Origin: Citrobacter amalonaticus
Lineage (GTDB): Bacteria; Pseudomonadota; Gammaproteobacteria; Enterobacterales; Enterobacteriaceae
Direction of reading: 5' to 3'
DNA length: 64,000 nt
Assembly (NCBI RefSeq): GCF_018252635.1
Contig: NZ_JAGTXM010000001.1
Coordinates: 372,122-436,121 of the forward strand
Shown here: positions 1-10,200 of the stretch, in pieces
Numbering within the stretch: position 1 is the stretch's first letter
Layout: every line of letters begins with the position of its first letter
Position numbers and translations under genes: made by a program
The notes under the pieces: generated by a model
What the model was told of the DNA's origin: nothing
Database searches by the model: none
Seen by the model: only the letters and a program-made list of their open reading frames with translations

Positions 1-215
1 GACGGAATGAGCACACCAAGCGTGTAACTTTGCGCGTTAAGCAGCATGGCAGGCGCACGGTTCGGGATATAGTTAATCTCTTCCATGATCTGTGCGATAC
101 GCTCGCCAGTTTCCTTTGCGACTTTTTTCGGCGAGCGGATATAGCGACTCACCGTCATTTTGGTCACGCCCGCCAGCGTGGCAATGTCCTGCAAAGAAAT
201 TCTGTGGTTCCTCAT
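1..215 (-). CDS. idnR: LacI-family regulator IdnR, N-terminal part, runs off the left edge
   Basis: The first 71 codons are present, starting at the CAT complement at 213-215, and the gene continues beyond base 1. The N-terminus begins MRNHRISLQDIATLAGV and continues with a typical LacI helix-turn-helix and hinge (TKMTVSRYIRSP, then a GERIAQIMEEINYIPN segment). This matches E. coli IdnR closely as I remember it. IdnR controls L-idonate and gluconate catabolism, with 5-ketogluconate or idonate as inducer. It lies last in the leftward idnD-idnO-idnT-idnR operon, about 57 bp after idnT. The effector-binding domain is outside the window. Confidence 0.9.
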   Translation of the reverse strand, partial: MRNHRISLQDIATLAGVTKMTVSRYIRSPKKVAKETGERIAQIMEEINYIPNRAPAMLLNAQSYTLGVLIP

Positions 216-272
216 CTTCTCTCCGGTACCGGGGAGCGGCGACGACAATGCCCCCCGGTGGTTGATCACGCC

Positions 273-1592
273 TTAATGCAGAACCACATTCAGCGCCAGC
301 ACGCCCAGTAGCCCCATAACTGAAATCAGCGTTTCCATCACGGTCCACGTCCGCAGCGTTTCACCGACGCTGAGGTTAAAATAGCCCTTAAACAGCCAGA
401 ATCCCGGATCGTTTACGTGCGAAGCGATTACGCTACCGGCCCCGGTTGCCAACACCATCAACGCTGGATCGGCATGGGTGACGTTAATGATCGGCAGTAC
501 TACGCCTGCGGTCGTGATCGCGGCGACGGTCGCCGATCCCAGCGCAATACGCAGTAATGCGGCCACTGTCCAGCACATCAGCAGCGGCGACAACGAGGTG
601 CCGGTCATCAGGTGCGAGATATACTGGCCCACGCCGCTGTCCACCAGAACCTGTTTAAACGCGCCGCCACCGGCGATGATAAACACAATCATGGCGATGG
701 CGCCGATAGAGTCACCGACGATATCCATGATCTGTTCAATCGTCCTGCCATTGCGTCGACCGAGGGTGAATATCGCCAGCACGATGGCGATAAACAGCGC
801 GACGGCAGGGTTACCGATAAACTCAAAGAATACCCGCACTGAGTTGGTTTTGGGCAGCGTAATTTCACAGACGGCAGCAACGGCCATCAGTATGACGGGG
901 ATCACCGCCGCAAAGATACTGTTCCAGAAGGACGGCATCTCCTCTTCGGTGAACAGGTGTGGGTTAAACAACCCTTCCGGTGGCGCTTTTTCAAAGCGGG
1001 TCAGCAGTTTTGAAAACAGCGGGCCTGCGACAATCACGGTAGGAATGGTGATAATGAATCCGTACAGCAGCGTGGTGCCGAGACTGGCTTCAAAAATCGT
1101 CGCAATGGCAGTCGGCCCCGGATGCGGCGGGAGGAAGCAGTGAGTGACCGAGAGGGCGGCGACCATCGGCACGCCGACGTACAGCAGCGGCAAACCGGAT
1201 GAGGCTACCACTGTAAATACTAATGGCAGCAGCAGAACAAAGCCGACTTCGAAGAACATCGCCAGCCCGACGACCAGTCCGGTGACGACCAGCGCCCACT
1301 GCACGCGCTTTTTACCAAACGTACCGATCAGAGTAGTGGCGATTCGCTGCGCGGCCCCCGTGTCAGAAATCAATTTCCCCAACATTGCGCCAAAACCGAG
1401 GATCATTGCCAGCCCGCCGAGCGTGCCGCCGATCCCGTTTTGGATGGAGTGTAAAACGGCCTGTGCGTCCATCCCTTCGGCGAATCCCACGACGGCGGCG
1501 ACCAGAACCAGGGCGATGAAGCCATTGACTTTAAAGCCAATCATCAGGACCAGAAGCAGCGCGACGCCTGCCGCAATTATGATTAATGGCAT
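273..1592 (-). CDS. idnT: L-idonate/5-ketogluconate/gluconate transporter
   Basis: This 439-residue inner-membrane permease belongs to the GntP family (H+ symport of L-idonate, 5-ketogluconate and D-gluconate). The protein is almost wholly hydrophobic with many membrane spans and begins MPLIIIAAGVALLLVLMIGF. An in-frame ATG 24 bp upstream would add MAHIRDKI, but the start at 1592 gives the usual IdnT length of 439 and the usual N-terminus. It is the third gene of the leftward idn operon, after idnO and before idnR. Confidence 0.93.
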   Translation of the reverse strand: MPLIIIAAGVALLLVLMIGFKVNGFIALVLVAAVVGFAEGMDAQAVLHSIQNGIGGTLGGLAMILGFGAMLGKLISDTGAAQRIATTLIGTFGKKRVQWALVVTGLVVGLAMFFEVGFVLLLPLVFTVVASSGLPLLYVGVPMVAALSVTHCFLPPHPGPTAIATIFEASLGTTLLYGFIITIPTVIVAGPLFSKLLTRFEKAPPEGLFNPHLFTEEEMPSFWNSIFAAVIPVILMAVAAVCEITLPKTNSVRVFFEFIGNPAVALFIAIVLAIFTLGRRNGRTIEQIMDIVGDSIGAIAMIVFIIAGGGAFKQVLVDSGVGQYISHLMTGTSLSPLLMCWTVAALLRIALGSATVAAITTAGVVLPIINVTHADPALMVLATGAGSVIASHVNDPGFWLFKGYFNLSVGETLRTWTVMETLISVMGLLGVLALNVVLH

Positions 1593-1655
1593 AATCTTAT
1601 CTCTTATGTGTGCCAAAAAGGCAGCGCTTGCGCGCTGCGTAGGGTGGTTCAGTGA

Positions 1656-2420
1656 TTACACCGCGACCAGCATGCCGCCATCGACGAACAACAGGTGTCC
1701 GTTGACGAAGTCCGAGGCTTTGGAGGAGAGGAATACCGCTGCGCCAATTAACTCCTGCGGATCGCCCCAGCGGGCGGCAGGCGTACGTTTGCACAGCCAT
1801 GAGGTGAAAGCTTCATCTTCAACCAGCGCTTTGGTCATCTCTGTTTTGAAGTACCCCGGCGCGATGCCGTTAACCTGGATGTTATGGCGCGCCAGTTCAA
1901 CGCACATACCGCGAGTCAGCATCTTCACGGCGCCTTTTGAGGCGGCGTACGGTGTGATGGTGTCGCGACCCAGTTCGCTCTGCATCGAGCAGATGTTGAT
2001 TACTTTCCCGGCCTGGCGCTCCACCATCCGGCGGGTTACCGCCTGGGAGACGAGGAATACAGCGGTCTGGTTGACTGCAATCACGTCGTTCCATTCCTGC
2101 TCCGGGAATTCGGTAAACGGGTGACGGCGCTGGATCCCGGCGTTATTGACCAACACATCTATTGGGCCAATATCCTTTTCGATATGGTCAATCGCGGCGT
2201 CGATATCTTGTTTATGCGTCACGTTAAAAGGCGCGGCAACGGCGCGGATCCCTTCCTGCTGTAGTTTTGCGACGGCGGCTTCTGCCCGTTCCGACGTAAT
2301 ATCGTTAACGATAATCTGCGCGCCATACTGGCCAAGGCCCGTTGCCAGTAAATAACCGATCCCCTGGGCGGAGCCGGTGATCAGAATATTTTTACCTGCC
2401 AGTGAAAAAAGATCTTTCAT
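1656..2420 (-). CDS. idnO: Gluconate 5-dehydrogenase (5-keto-D-gluconate 5-reductase)
   Basis: This 254-residue short-chain dehydrogenase reduces 5-ketogluconate to D-gluconate, the second step of idonate use. The nucleotide-binding motif TGSAQGIG lies at residues 15-22, NNAG near 92-95, and the catalytic triad is Ser145, Tyr158 and Lys162 (YAASK). Length and sequence fit E. coli IdnO. It sits between idnD (11-bp gap) and idnT in one leftward operon. Confidence 0.94.
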   Translation of the reverse strand: MKDLFSLAGKNILITGSAQGIGYLLATGLGQYGAQIIVNDITSERAEAAVAKLQQEGIRAVAAPFNVTHKQDIDAAIDHIEKDIGPIDVLVNNAGIQRRHPFTEFPEQEWNDVIAVNQTAVFLVSQAVTRRMVERQAGKVINICSMQSELGRDTITPYAASKGAVKMLTRGMCVELARHNIQVNGIAPGYFKTEMTKALVEDEAFTSWLCKRTPAARWGDPQELIGAAVFLSSKASDFVNGHLLFVDGGMLVAV

Positions 2421-2431
2421 GATGTTGTTCC

Positions 2432-3475
2432 TTATTTTTCATTCTCAAAGACGAGTTGAACTTTCGCCGCCTGGGTTTTGTCGCTGGCGAAAATCAAGGC
2501 CTGTTCCAGGTCGGTAAACGGATATTCCGCACTCAGCAGCGGCAGCGGATCGATAACGTTATGCGCCAGCCAGGAGACTGCGGTGTTAAATTCGGTGGTA
2601 AAGCGAAACGAGCCTTTCAGGGCGATCTCTTTGCCGATCAGCATCATCATCGGGAAGTCCGGAACGGCACCGCCCATACCGACCTGCACCATCACCCCTT
2701 TTGCACGAGTGACTTCCAGACAGGTGGTGATGGAGGAGGGATGCCCCGAGACTTCGAAACTAACGTCGAAGTAGCCTTTCTCTTTTTTCCACTCGTCGAG
2801 CGAGTCCTGTTGGGGGTTAATGAGCGTATTGGCTCCCATCTGGTGCGCCAGCGATAAGGAGCGAGCGCTGACATCAGCACAGACGATTTCCGCCGCACCC
2901 AGCGTTTTCACTGCGCTGACGATTAGGCAACCGATGGGGCCGACGCCGGAGATAAACACTTTCTTACCCTGTAGATCGCCTGCCTCATGTGCGGCATGGA
3001 TGGCTACGGCCAACGGTTCAGCAAAGGCTATGACCTTTTCGTCCGCCTGTTCCGGGTAAGGAATGCACTGGGCGGTATCGACCGTTTTAAACTGGGTAAA
3101 ACCGCCGTCGACGTGCGGAAAATACATCGCACTGCCAAAAAAGCGCATTTCTGTGCACTGGTTTTCTTCATGCTGAAGACAGTATTTACAATGACCGCAT
3201 GGCTTCGACGGATTAATGGCAATTGACTGTCCTTCGCGTAATTTTTCTGAATCGCTATGGACCACTTTACCAATAACTTCATGGCCTAAAATCATCGGTG
3301 CTTTGACGGTAAAATTACCGACTTTGCCTTCCTGATAATAGTGTAAGTCGGAACCGCAAATTCCTCCTCGAGTTATTTTTACGAGCGTGCCTTTATTATT
3401 CCATTCTATATTCTGCTGGGTTACGGCAACAGAACGCTTACCCGCTACAACGCAGGATTGAGTTTTCACTTCCAT
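2432..3475 (-). CDS. idnD: L-idonate 5-dehydrogenase
   Basis: A zinc-dependent medium-chain dehydrogenase that oxidises L-idonate to 5-ketogluconate. Catalytic-zinc residues are visible at Cys40, His65 and Glu66 (GHE), and structural-zinc cysteines at 93, 96, 99 and 107. The Rossmann motif GVGPIG follows in the middle of the protein. It has 347 residues, four more than the E. coli protein, because of a C-terminal ENEK extension. It is the first gene of the leftward operon, and its start faces idnK across a 217-bp regulatory gap. Confidence 0.94.
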   Translation of the reverse strand: MEVKTQSCVVAGKRSVAVTQQNIEWNNKGTLVKITRGGICGSDLHYYQEGKVGNFTVKAPMILGHEVIGKVVHSDSEKLREGQSIAINPSKPCGHCKYCLQHEENQCTEMRFFGSAMYFPHVDGGFTQFKTVDTAQCIPYPEQADEKVIAFAEPLAVAIHAAHEAGDLQGKKVFISGVGPIGCLIVSAVKTLGAAEIVCADVSARSLSLAHQMGANTLINPQQDSLDEWKKEKGYFDVSFEVSGHPSSITTCLEVTRAKGVMVQVGMGGAVPDFPMMMLIGKEIALKGSFRFTTEFNTAVSWLAHNVIDPLPLLSAEYPFTDLEQALIFASDKTQAAKVQLVFENEK

Positions 3476-3538
3476 AAATGCCTCACTGGATCAGGTCTTC
3501 ATCTCCGGTGCATTTAAGCGGTTTTAATTGTCCTTATT

Positions 3539-3554
3539 TGTGATGTTGGTCACA
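3539..3554. promoter_or_regulatory. CRP binding site in the idnD-idnK gap
   Basis: TGTGATGTTGGTCACA is a perfect TGTGA-N6-TCACA palindrome. It lies between the divergent idnD and idnK genes, so catabolite activation of one or both promoters is expected, as known for the E. coli idn genes. Confidence 0.85.
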
Positions 3555-3575
3555 CTGGAAAATTGTTACACTACA

Positions 3576-3591
3576 ATGTTACGCATAACGT
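3576..3591. promoter_or_regulatory. Probable IdnR/GntR operator
   Basis: ATGTTACGCATAACGT is a near-perfect palindrome resembling the ATGTTA-N4-TAACAT type of operator used by GntR and IdnR. It lies in the idnD-idnK gap, 22 bp past the CRP site on the idnK side. The role is inferred from its match and position. Confidence 0.7.
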
Positions 3592-3692
3592 GATGCGCTT
3601 TATAATTCTTATCTATGGAAATAAAAAAGCGTGAAATTGCCGATTGTGCAGGCGTAGTATCGCACCATGGAATATGACGCAGAGGGTTTTAC

Positions 3693-4235
3693 ATGGCTGG
3701 GGAAAGCTATATTTTGATGGGCGTTTCAGGAAGTGGTAAATCGTTAATTGGTAGTAAGGTGGCGGCATTATTATCGGCGAAGTTTATTGACGGCGATGAT
3801 CTCCATCCCGCCAAAAACATTGATAAAATGTCTCAGGGAATACCGTTAACTGACGAAGACCGACTGCCATGGTTGGAACGTTTAAATGATGCGTCTTATA
3901 GTCTTTATAAAAAGAATGAGACGGGATTTATTGTGTGTTCATCATTAAAAAAACAGTATCGCGATTTTTTACGTAAGGGTAGCCCTAACGTGCATTTTCT
4001 CTGGCTGGATGGCGATTACGATATTATTCTGGCGCGGATGCAGCGCCGGGCAGGGCACTTTATGCCGGTTGGCTTGTTGAAAAGTCAATTTGAGGCGCTG
4101 GAATGCCCGTTGGCGGAAGAAGCCGATATCGCGCGAATCGACATTAATCATGATATTGAGAACGTGACGGCGCAGTGTCAACAGGCGGTTCTGGCGTTTC
4201 GCCAGGCACGAGAGCGACTCAGCGCCTCACTATGA
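3693..4235 (+). CDS. idnK: Thermosensitive (idonate-linked) gluconokinase
   Basis: This 180-residue P-loop kinase phosphorylates D-gluconate to 6-phosphogluconate, the last idonate-specific step. The Walker A motif GVSGSGKS is at residues 10-17, followed by DGDDLHPAKN typical of gluconokinases. It closely matches E. coli IdnK but has a shorter, different C-terminus (the E. coli protein has 187 residues). It is transcribed divergently from idnD with the shared CRP and operator sites upstream. Confidence 0.94.
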   Translation: MAGESYILMGVSGSGKSLIGSKVAALLSAKFIDGDDLHPAKNIDKMSQGIPLTDEDRLPWLERLNDASYSLYKKNETGFIVCSSLKKQYRDFLRKGSPNVHFLWLDGDYDIILARMQRRAGHFMPVGLLKSQFEALECPLAEEADIARIDINHDIENVTAQCQQAVLAFRQARERLSASL

Positions 4236-4259
4236 ACAGGGAGACGCTGAGTCAAACCG

Positions 4260-5279
4260 TCAGAAATCGGCTTTCAGCACTACACGGTAGCGGGCTTTAC
4301 CGTCGCGCACGTGCTGGATTGCCTCGTTGATTTGCGACATCGGGAACAGTTCAGTGGTCGGCGAGACCTTGCTGCGACCGGCAAACTTCATTAGCTTACG
4401 CAGTTCATATGGCGTACCGGTCGCTGAACCGGAGATGCTGCGATCGCCGGCAATCAGCGTGAACGCGGGGACCGGCAGCGGCTTCAGCACCGCGCCGACG
4501 GTGTGGAAGTTGCCGCCGTAGGCCAGTGCTTCGAAGTAGGGCTGCCAGTCGAGATCGACATTGACAGTGTTGATTATGAGATCGAACTGGCCCGCCAGCG
4601 CCGTTAATGCCTGCGGATCGCGGCTGTTCACCACTTTATCGGCACCCATCGCCAGCACTTCTTTCTCTTTCGCCGGGTTAGAGCTGAAGGCGGTGACTTC
4701 ACACCCCATCGCATGTAACAGCTTAATGGCGATATGTCCCAGTCCGCCAATGCCGATCACCCCGACGCGACTGGTGGCGGTGACGTGGTGCATCAGCAGC
4801 GGTTTAAACACCGTGATACCGCCGCACAGTAGTGGACCGGCGGATTCAATATCGATGCTCTCCGGAAGTGGAATCACCCACTGCCAGTCAGCGCGCAGCT
4901 TCTCAGCAAAACCGCCGCGATTGAGAATGGTTGGCACTGCGCCTTCCAGGCAGTTGATCTGATTACCGCTGATACAGGCATCGCAGTGCCCACAGCTGCG
5001 TGCTGTCCAGCCAATCCCCACGCGCTGGCCGATCTTCAGTCCTTTCCCCTGCGCCGCGCTACCGAGAGCAGCCACGCGACCAATCACCTCATGCCCGGCA
5101 ACCAGGGGATACTGAGAGAATCCCCACTCGTTGTCGATCATCGACAAATCGGAATGGCAGATACCGCAGTAATCGACCTGTACCTCGACATCTTCCGGCT
5201 TGAGATCGCCTGCATCGTATTCAAAGAGTTCGAGTTCGCTGCCCGCCTCTTTTGCGGCATAGCTTTTGATCATCGACAT
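4260..5279 (-). CDS. ahr: NADPH-dependent aldehyde reductase Ahr (YjgB)
   Basis: A 339-residue zinc alcohol dehydrogenase of the cinnamyl-alcohol type that reduces a wide range of aldehydes. Catalytic-zinc residues are Cys41, His63 and Glu64, and structural cysteines are 96, 99, 102 and 110. The cofactor motif [11 protein letters not shown] follows. It is convergent with idnK (24-bp gap) and ends the conserved chromosomal block before leuX. Confidence 0.92.
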   Translation of the reverse strand: MSMIKSYAAKEAGSELELFEYDAGDLKPEDVEVQVDYCGICHSDLSMIDNEWGFSQYPLVAGHEVIGRVAALGSAAQGKGLKIGQRVGIGWTARSCGHCDACISGNQINCLEGAVPTILNRGGFAEKLRADWQWVIPLPESIDIESAGPLLCGGITVFKPLLMHHVTATSRVGVIGIGGLGHIAIKLLHAMGCEVTAFSSNPAKEKEVLAMGADKVVNSRDPQALTALAGQFDLIINTVNVDLDWQPYFEALAYGGNFHTVGAVLKPLPVPAFTLIAGDRSISGSATGTPYELRKLMKFAGRSKVSPTTELFPMSQINEAIQHVRDGKARYRVVLKADF

Positions 5280-5423
5280 CGTGTTTCCCTCAGTGTGGTG
5301 TTGATCAGAAAAGTGTAGAGCATGGAAAACGGCGTCGCTTTGCAGAAGGGGGGATTAAAAAGAGGGGGAGGTAGAAGCATGCTGATTTTTTCGACACTTA
5401 ACGAAGAAGACACACGCTAGCGC

Positions 5424-5451
5424 TTGCATGGTTGCGTGCTACAGGTATAAT
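5424..5451 (+). promoter_or_regulatory. leuX promoter
   Basis: A -35 box TTGCAT (5424-5429) and a perfect -10 box TATAAT (5446-5451) are spaced by 16 bp and end 29 bp before the tRNA. This is a strong sigma-70 promoter placed as expected for leuX. Confidence 0.8.
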
Positions 5452-5480
5452 CCACAACGTTTTCCGCATACCTCTTCAGT

Positions 5481-5565
5481 GCCGAAGTGGCGAAATCGGT
5501 AGACGCAGTTGATTCAAAATCAACCGTAGAAATACGTGCCGGTTCGAGTCCGGCCTTCGGCACCA
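5481..5565 (+). tRNA. leuX: tRNA-Leu (CAA), leuX
   Basis: An 85-nt class II tRNA with encoded CCA. It has a seven-base acceptor stem GCCGAAG/CTTCGGC, a long variable arm and a TTCGAGTCC T-loop. The anticodon loop TTCAAAA gives anticodon CAA. The sequence is that of leuX, a common integration site for genomic islands in enterobacteria. The 3' end remains intact after integration because the island supplies or preserves it. Confidence 0.97.
5543..5559 (+). repeat. Left attachment core (attL) inside leuX
   Basis: TTCGAGTCCGGCCTTCG, the T-loop and 3' acceptor part of leuX, recurs exactly at 62065-62081. The pair brackets about 56.5 kb that starts with an integrase, which is the standard signature of tRNA-targeted integration. 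Confidence 0.9.
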
Positions 5566-5646
5566 TCGGAACATCAATAGACGTCAACGGACGTCTTTTT
5601 TTGTGTCTGAAATCCAGTATCCGCAAGGCTTTCCTCGCTTTTTCAC

Positions 5647-5680
5647 TCAACCTAAGTCAACCTGATTCAATCTACATCAA
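5647..5680 (+). repeat. TCAA motifs with a 10-bp period
   Basis: TCAA occurs at 5647, 5657, 5667 and 5677, exactly 10 bp apart, on one helical face. The first two copies are TCAACCT. The array lies between leuX and the integrase gene, where integrase or excisionase arm sites are expected. Function is inferred from position. Confidence 0.5.
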
Positions 5681-5688
5681 CTTACTGA

Positions 5689-5739
5689 TGCGGGTACAAC
5701 TGCGGGTATATCCCGGTTCGATAATGTTTGTACCCACAC
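5689..5739. promoter_or_regulatory. Left-end integrase arm-type sites
   Basis: TGCGGGTACAAC (5689-5700) is followed directly by TGCGGGTATA (5701-5710), and an inverted copy TTTGTACCCACA lies at 5728-5739. Closely matching TGTGGGTACAAG and TGCGGGTATA motifs occur just inside the right end at 61990-62011. Repeats shared by both ends of an integrative element are typical integrase arm-binding sites. Confidence 0.65.
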
Positions 5740-5763
5740 AGAACCCTTGAAAGGATACTCATC

Positions 5764-7029
5764 ATGGCTCTGAGTGATGTGAAGGTTCGTTCGGCTAAGC
5801 CTGAAGCAAAAGCCTATAAACTGACTGACGGCGACGGCATGGTTCTGCTGGTTCACCCTAACGGCTCCAAATACTGGCGGTTGCGTTATCGCTTCGGCGG
5901 TAAAGAAAAGATGCTGGCGTTGGGAAAATATCCCGAAGTCTCGCTGGCGGATGCCAGGTCACGGCGGGATGAAGCCCGTAAACTATTAGCTAATGGCGTC
6001 GATCCCAGTGAGAACAAGAAAGCCGTTAAGGTAGAGCTGGAGCAAGAGGCGATAACGTTTGAAGTGGTAGCCAGAGACTGGCACGCCAGCAATCAAAAGT
6101 GGTCTGAGTCGCACAGTGCTCGTGTATTGAAAAGCCTGGAAGACAATTTATTTGCTTCAGTTGGGAAGCGAAATATCAAAGATATTGGTACTCGTGACTT
6201 ACTGGTTCCAATTAAAGCAGTGGAAAAGTCAGGACGCCTTGAAGTGGCTGCGCGTCTTCAACAGCGAACAACGGCAATAATGCGCTTTGCGGTACAGAAC
6301 GGCTTAATTGATTACAATCCTGCACAAGAGATCTCTGGTGCGATCGCAACAGCTAAACGAAAGCATCGCGCTGCGCTAGATCTCAACCGCATTCCTGAGT
6401 TACTCCATCGTATTGATAACTACACCGGCAGGCCGTTAACGCGGTTAGCTGTGGATTTGACGTTACTGGTTTTCATCCGTTCGAGCGAGTTACGTTTTGC
6501 TCGCTGGACAGAAGTGGATTTTGAAACGGCTATGTGGACGATTCCTGGTGAGCGTGAGCCGCTGGAAGGTGTTAAACATTCTCAGCGAGGTTCGAAGATG
6601 CGAACTCCCCATCTTGTACCCTTATCGCGGCAGGCTCTCGCCATTCTGAAAAAGATCAAAAGAATGAGCGGGAATCGAGAACTGATTTTTGTAGGCGATC
6701 ATGATCCCCGTAAACCAATGAGTGAGAACACAGTGAATAAAGCTCTGCGAGTGATGGGCTATGACACGAAAACGGAAGTTTGTGGACATGGGTTCAGGAC
6801 AATGGCGTGTAGTTCTTTGATTGAATCAGGATTGTGGTCGAGGGATGCGGTAGAGCGGCAGATGAGCCATCAGGAGCGTAGCTCTGTGCGGGCGGCTTAT
6901 ATCCATAAGGCGGAGCACTTGGATGAACGCAGACTGATGCTGCAGTGGTGGGCTGATTATTTGGATGCGAACCGGGAGAAGGGGGTGAGTCCGTTTGATT
7001 TTGGGAATAATGGTAATATGTTGAAATGA
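5764..7029 (+). CDS. P4-type tyrosine integrase
   Basis: A 421-residue site-specific recombinase that would insert and excise the island at leuX. The N-terminal DUF4102-like arm-binding domain (MALSDVKVRSAKPEAKAYKL and following) precedes a SAM-like core-binding domain and the catalytic domain. Likely catalytic residues are Arg244, His342, Arg345 (HGFR), His369 and the nucleophile Tyr379. The ATG at 5764 has the expected MALSDVKVRSAKP N-terminus and the purine stretch GAAAGGA about 9 bp upstream; the frame is open 12 codons further, but that part does not resemble integrases. It appears intact. Confidence 0.95.
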   Translation: MALSDVKVRSAKPEAKAYKLTDGDGMVLLVHPNGSKYWRLRYRFGGKEKMLALGKYPEVSLADARSRRDEARKLLANGVDPSENKKAVKVELEQEAITFEVVARDWHASNQKWSESHSARVLKSLEDNLFASVGKRNIKDIGTRDLLVPIKAVEKSGRLEVAARLQQRTTAIMRFAVQNGLIDYNPAQEISGAIATAKRKHRAALDLNRIPELLHRIDNYTGRPLTRLAVDLTLLVFIRSSELRFARWTEVDFETAMWTIPGEREPLEGVKHSQRGSKMRTPHLVPLSRQALAILKKIKRMSGNRELIFVGDHDPRKPMSENTVNKALRVMGYDTKTEVCGHGFRTMACSSLIESGLWSRDAVERQMSHQERSSVRAAYIHKAEHLDERRLMLQWWADYLDANREKGVSPFDFGNNGNMLK

Positions 7030-7265
7030 TTTAATTATTTATCGATTTTATAATTTAAAAGTGTGCGCTCGATATGGTCAGCTGACGTGGTTGAAGAGTT
7101 TGGGACTTTTTGTGTTTAGTACAACACTACAAAATAGACGAACCCTTAAGAATTAGTCAGTTGCTGTGACGTTGGTCATTGCCCGGGAAGATGTGGAAAG
7201 CTAAAATAAAGAGTTATGAGCCTTAAATATATGGATAGGCTCGCACAGCGATGGATTAAAACCTA

Positions 7266-10200
7266 ATGATGACTAAATCCAATTTTGAGTTCCTGAAGGG
7301 CGTCAACGATTTCACCTATGCCATCGCCTGTGCGGCGGAAAATAATTACCCGGATGATCCCAACACCGCACTGGTGAAAATGCGTATGTTTGGCGAAGCG
7401 ACGGCTAAACACCTTGGCCTGCTGCTGGATATCCCCCTCTGTGAGAATCAACACGATCTTCTGCGTGAACTGGGCAAAATTTCCTTTGTTGATGACAACA
7501 TCCTTTCTGTATTCCATAAATTGCGCCGAATTGGTAACCAGGCCGTCCACGAATACCATAATGATTTGGATGATGCTCAGATGTGCCTGCGCCTGGGTTT
7601 CCGTCTTGCCGTCTGGTATTACCGGTTGGTAACCAAAGATTACGACTTTCCTGTGCCGGTTTTTGTGCTGCCTGAGCACGGTGAGGATCGCTACCACGCC
7701 GAAGTTCTCACCCTCAAACAGCAACTGGAACAGCAGACACAGGAAAAAGTACAAAGCCAGGCAGAACTGGAAGCTCAGCAGCAACGATTAATTGCACTCA
7801 ACGGCTACATTGCCGTCCTCGAAGGCAAACAGCAGGAAACCGAAGCACAAACCAAAGCACGCGTGGCCGCACTGGAAGCGCAACTTGCCGCCAAAAACGC
7901 CGAGTTAGCAAAACAAACCGAACAGGAACGCAAGGCATATCATAAAGAGATTACCGACCAGGCTATCAAGCGCACACTGAATCTCAGCGAGGAAGAAAGC
8001 CGCTTCCTGATTGATGCCCAACTGCGTAAAGCGGGCTGGCAGGCCGATAGTAAAACGTTACGTTTCTCCAAAGGTGAGCGTCCAGAACCGGGTGTAAATA
8101 AAGCCATTGCCGAATGGCCAACTGGCAAAGATGAAACCGGGAAGCAAGGTTTTGCGGATTATGTTCTGTTCGTGGGCCTTAAGCCTATCGCAGTGGTCGA
8201 AGCAAAACGTAAAAATATCGATGTTCCCGGCAAACTCAACGAATCGTATCGCTACAGTAAATACTTCGATAACGCGTTCTTACGCGACACGTTGTTAGAA
8301 CACTACTCTCCTGATGAAGTACATGAAGCGGTACCTGCTTACGAAATTAGCTGGCAGGACACCAGCGGCACACAGCGTTTTAAAATCCCCTTTTGCTACT
8401 CCACCAACGGGCGTGAATACCGCGCGGCAATGAAGACCAAAAGCGGTATCTGGTATCGCGACGTCCGCCACACCACCAATATGTCGAAAGCGCTGCCGGA
8501 ATGGCATCGCCCGGAAGAGCTGCTGGATATGCTGGGCAGCGACCCGCAAAAACAGAATCAGTGGTTTGCCGATAACCCCGGAATGAGCGAACTGGGTCTG
8601 CGTTATTACCAGGAGGATGCCGTTCGCGCGGTAGAGAAGGCCATTGTTAACGGCCAACAAGAGATCCTGCTGGCAATGGCGACCGGTACCGGTAAAACCC
8701 GTACCGCCATTGCCCTGATGTTCCGCCTGATCCAGTCGCAGCGTTTCAAACGCGTCTTGTTCCTGGTTGATCGTCGCTCGCTCGGCGAGCAGGCGCTGGG
8801 ATCGTTTGAAGATACACGGATTAACGGCGACACTTTTAACAGCATTTTCGATATCAAAGGATTGACTGATAAATTCCCGGAAGACAGCACCAAAATTCAC
8901 GTCGCCACGGTTCAGTCGCTGGTTAAACGCACGCTGCAATCAGATGAACCGATGCCGGTCGGCCGTTACGATTGTATTGTCGTCGATGAAGCACATCGCG
9001 GCTACATTCTTGATAAAGAGCAGACCGAAGGCGAGCTGCAGTTCCGAAGCCAGCTGGATTATGTTTCCGCCTACCGCCGCATTCTCGATCATTTCGATGC
9101 TGTAAAAATTGCGCTGACCGCCACGCCAGCGCTGCACACGGTAGATATTTTCGGCGAGCCGGTTTACCGCTACACCTACCGTACGGCGGTGATCGACGGC
9201 TACTTGATCGATCAGGATCCCCCCATTCAGATTGTCACACGTAACGCGCAGGATGGGGTCTATCTTTCCGAGGGCGAACAGGTGGAGCGCCTGAACCCGC
9301 AAGGCGAGCTGATCAACGATACGCTGGCTGACGATCAGGATTTTGAGGTTGCCGATTTTAACCGCGGCCTGGTGATCCCGGCGTTTAACCGTGCGGTATG
9401 CGGTGAGCTCACCAAATACCTGGATCCCACCGGACAGCAAAAAACGCTGGTGTTCTGCGTCACCAACGCCCATGCCGACATGGTGGTTGACGAGCTGCGC
9501 ACCGCGTTTAAGAAAAAGTATCCGCAGCTTGAACACGACGCCATTATCAAGATCACCGGTGATGCCGATAAAGACGCGAAGAAAGTGCAAAGCATGATCG
9601 TCCGCTTCAACAAAGAGCGGTTGCCCAATATTGTGGTCACCGTCGATCTGTTGACCACCGGCGTGGATATTCCGTCAATCTGTAATATTGTGTTCCTGCG
9701 CAAAGTCAAAAGCCGCATTCTATACGAGCAGATGAAGGGGCGTGCCACGCGTCTGTGCCCGTCGGTGGGGAAAACCAGCTTTAAGATTTTCGACTGTGTT
9801 GATATCTACAGCTCGCTGGAAAGCGTCGATACCATGCGCCCGGTGGTTGTGCGTCCACAGGTGGAACTGCAAACGCTGGTCAATGAAATTACCGACTCAG
9901 AAACCTACAAAACCATTGAAGCGGATGGCCGCAGTTTTGCCGAGCACAGCCATGAACAGTTGGTCGCTAAGCTGCAGAGAATCATCGGCCTCGCCACCTA
10001 TAACCGCGATCGCAGCGAAACGGTGGATAAGCAGGTCCGACGTCTGGACGAGCTGTGTCTGGATGCCGCGGGCGTCAACTTCGGCGGCCTGGCCTCGCGC
10101 CTGCGGGAAAAAGGACCGCACTGGAGCGCCGAGATTTTCAATAAGCTTCCCGGCTTTATCGCGCGCCTCGAAAGGCTGAAAACCGATATCAACGCCCTGC

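Noticed and set aside
478-1143. Long open frame on the plus strand opposite idnT
   Set aside because: It is antisense to a well-matched transporter gene, has no ribosome site and reads as the low-complexity reverse of membrane codons.
1144-2124. 326-codon plus-strand open frame across idnT-idnO
   Set aside because: It spans the reverse of two conserved genes and their gap; the Ser/Thr/Pro-rich translation is a shadow.
5417-5750. Open frames over leuX and attL
   Set aside because: They translate the tRNA and attachment DNA on either strand; the tRNA explains the sequence.
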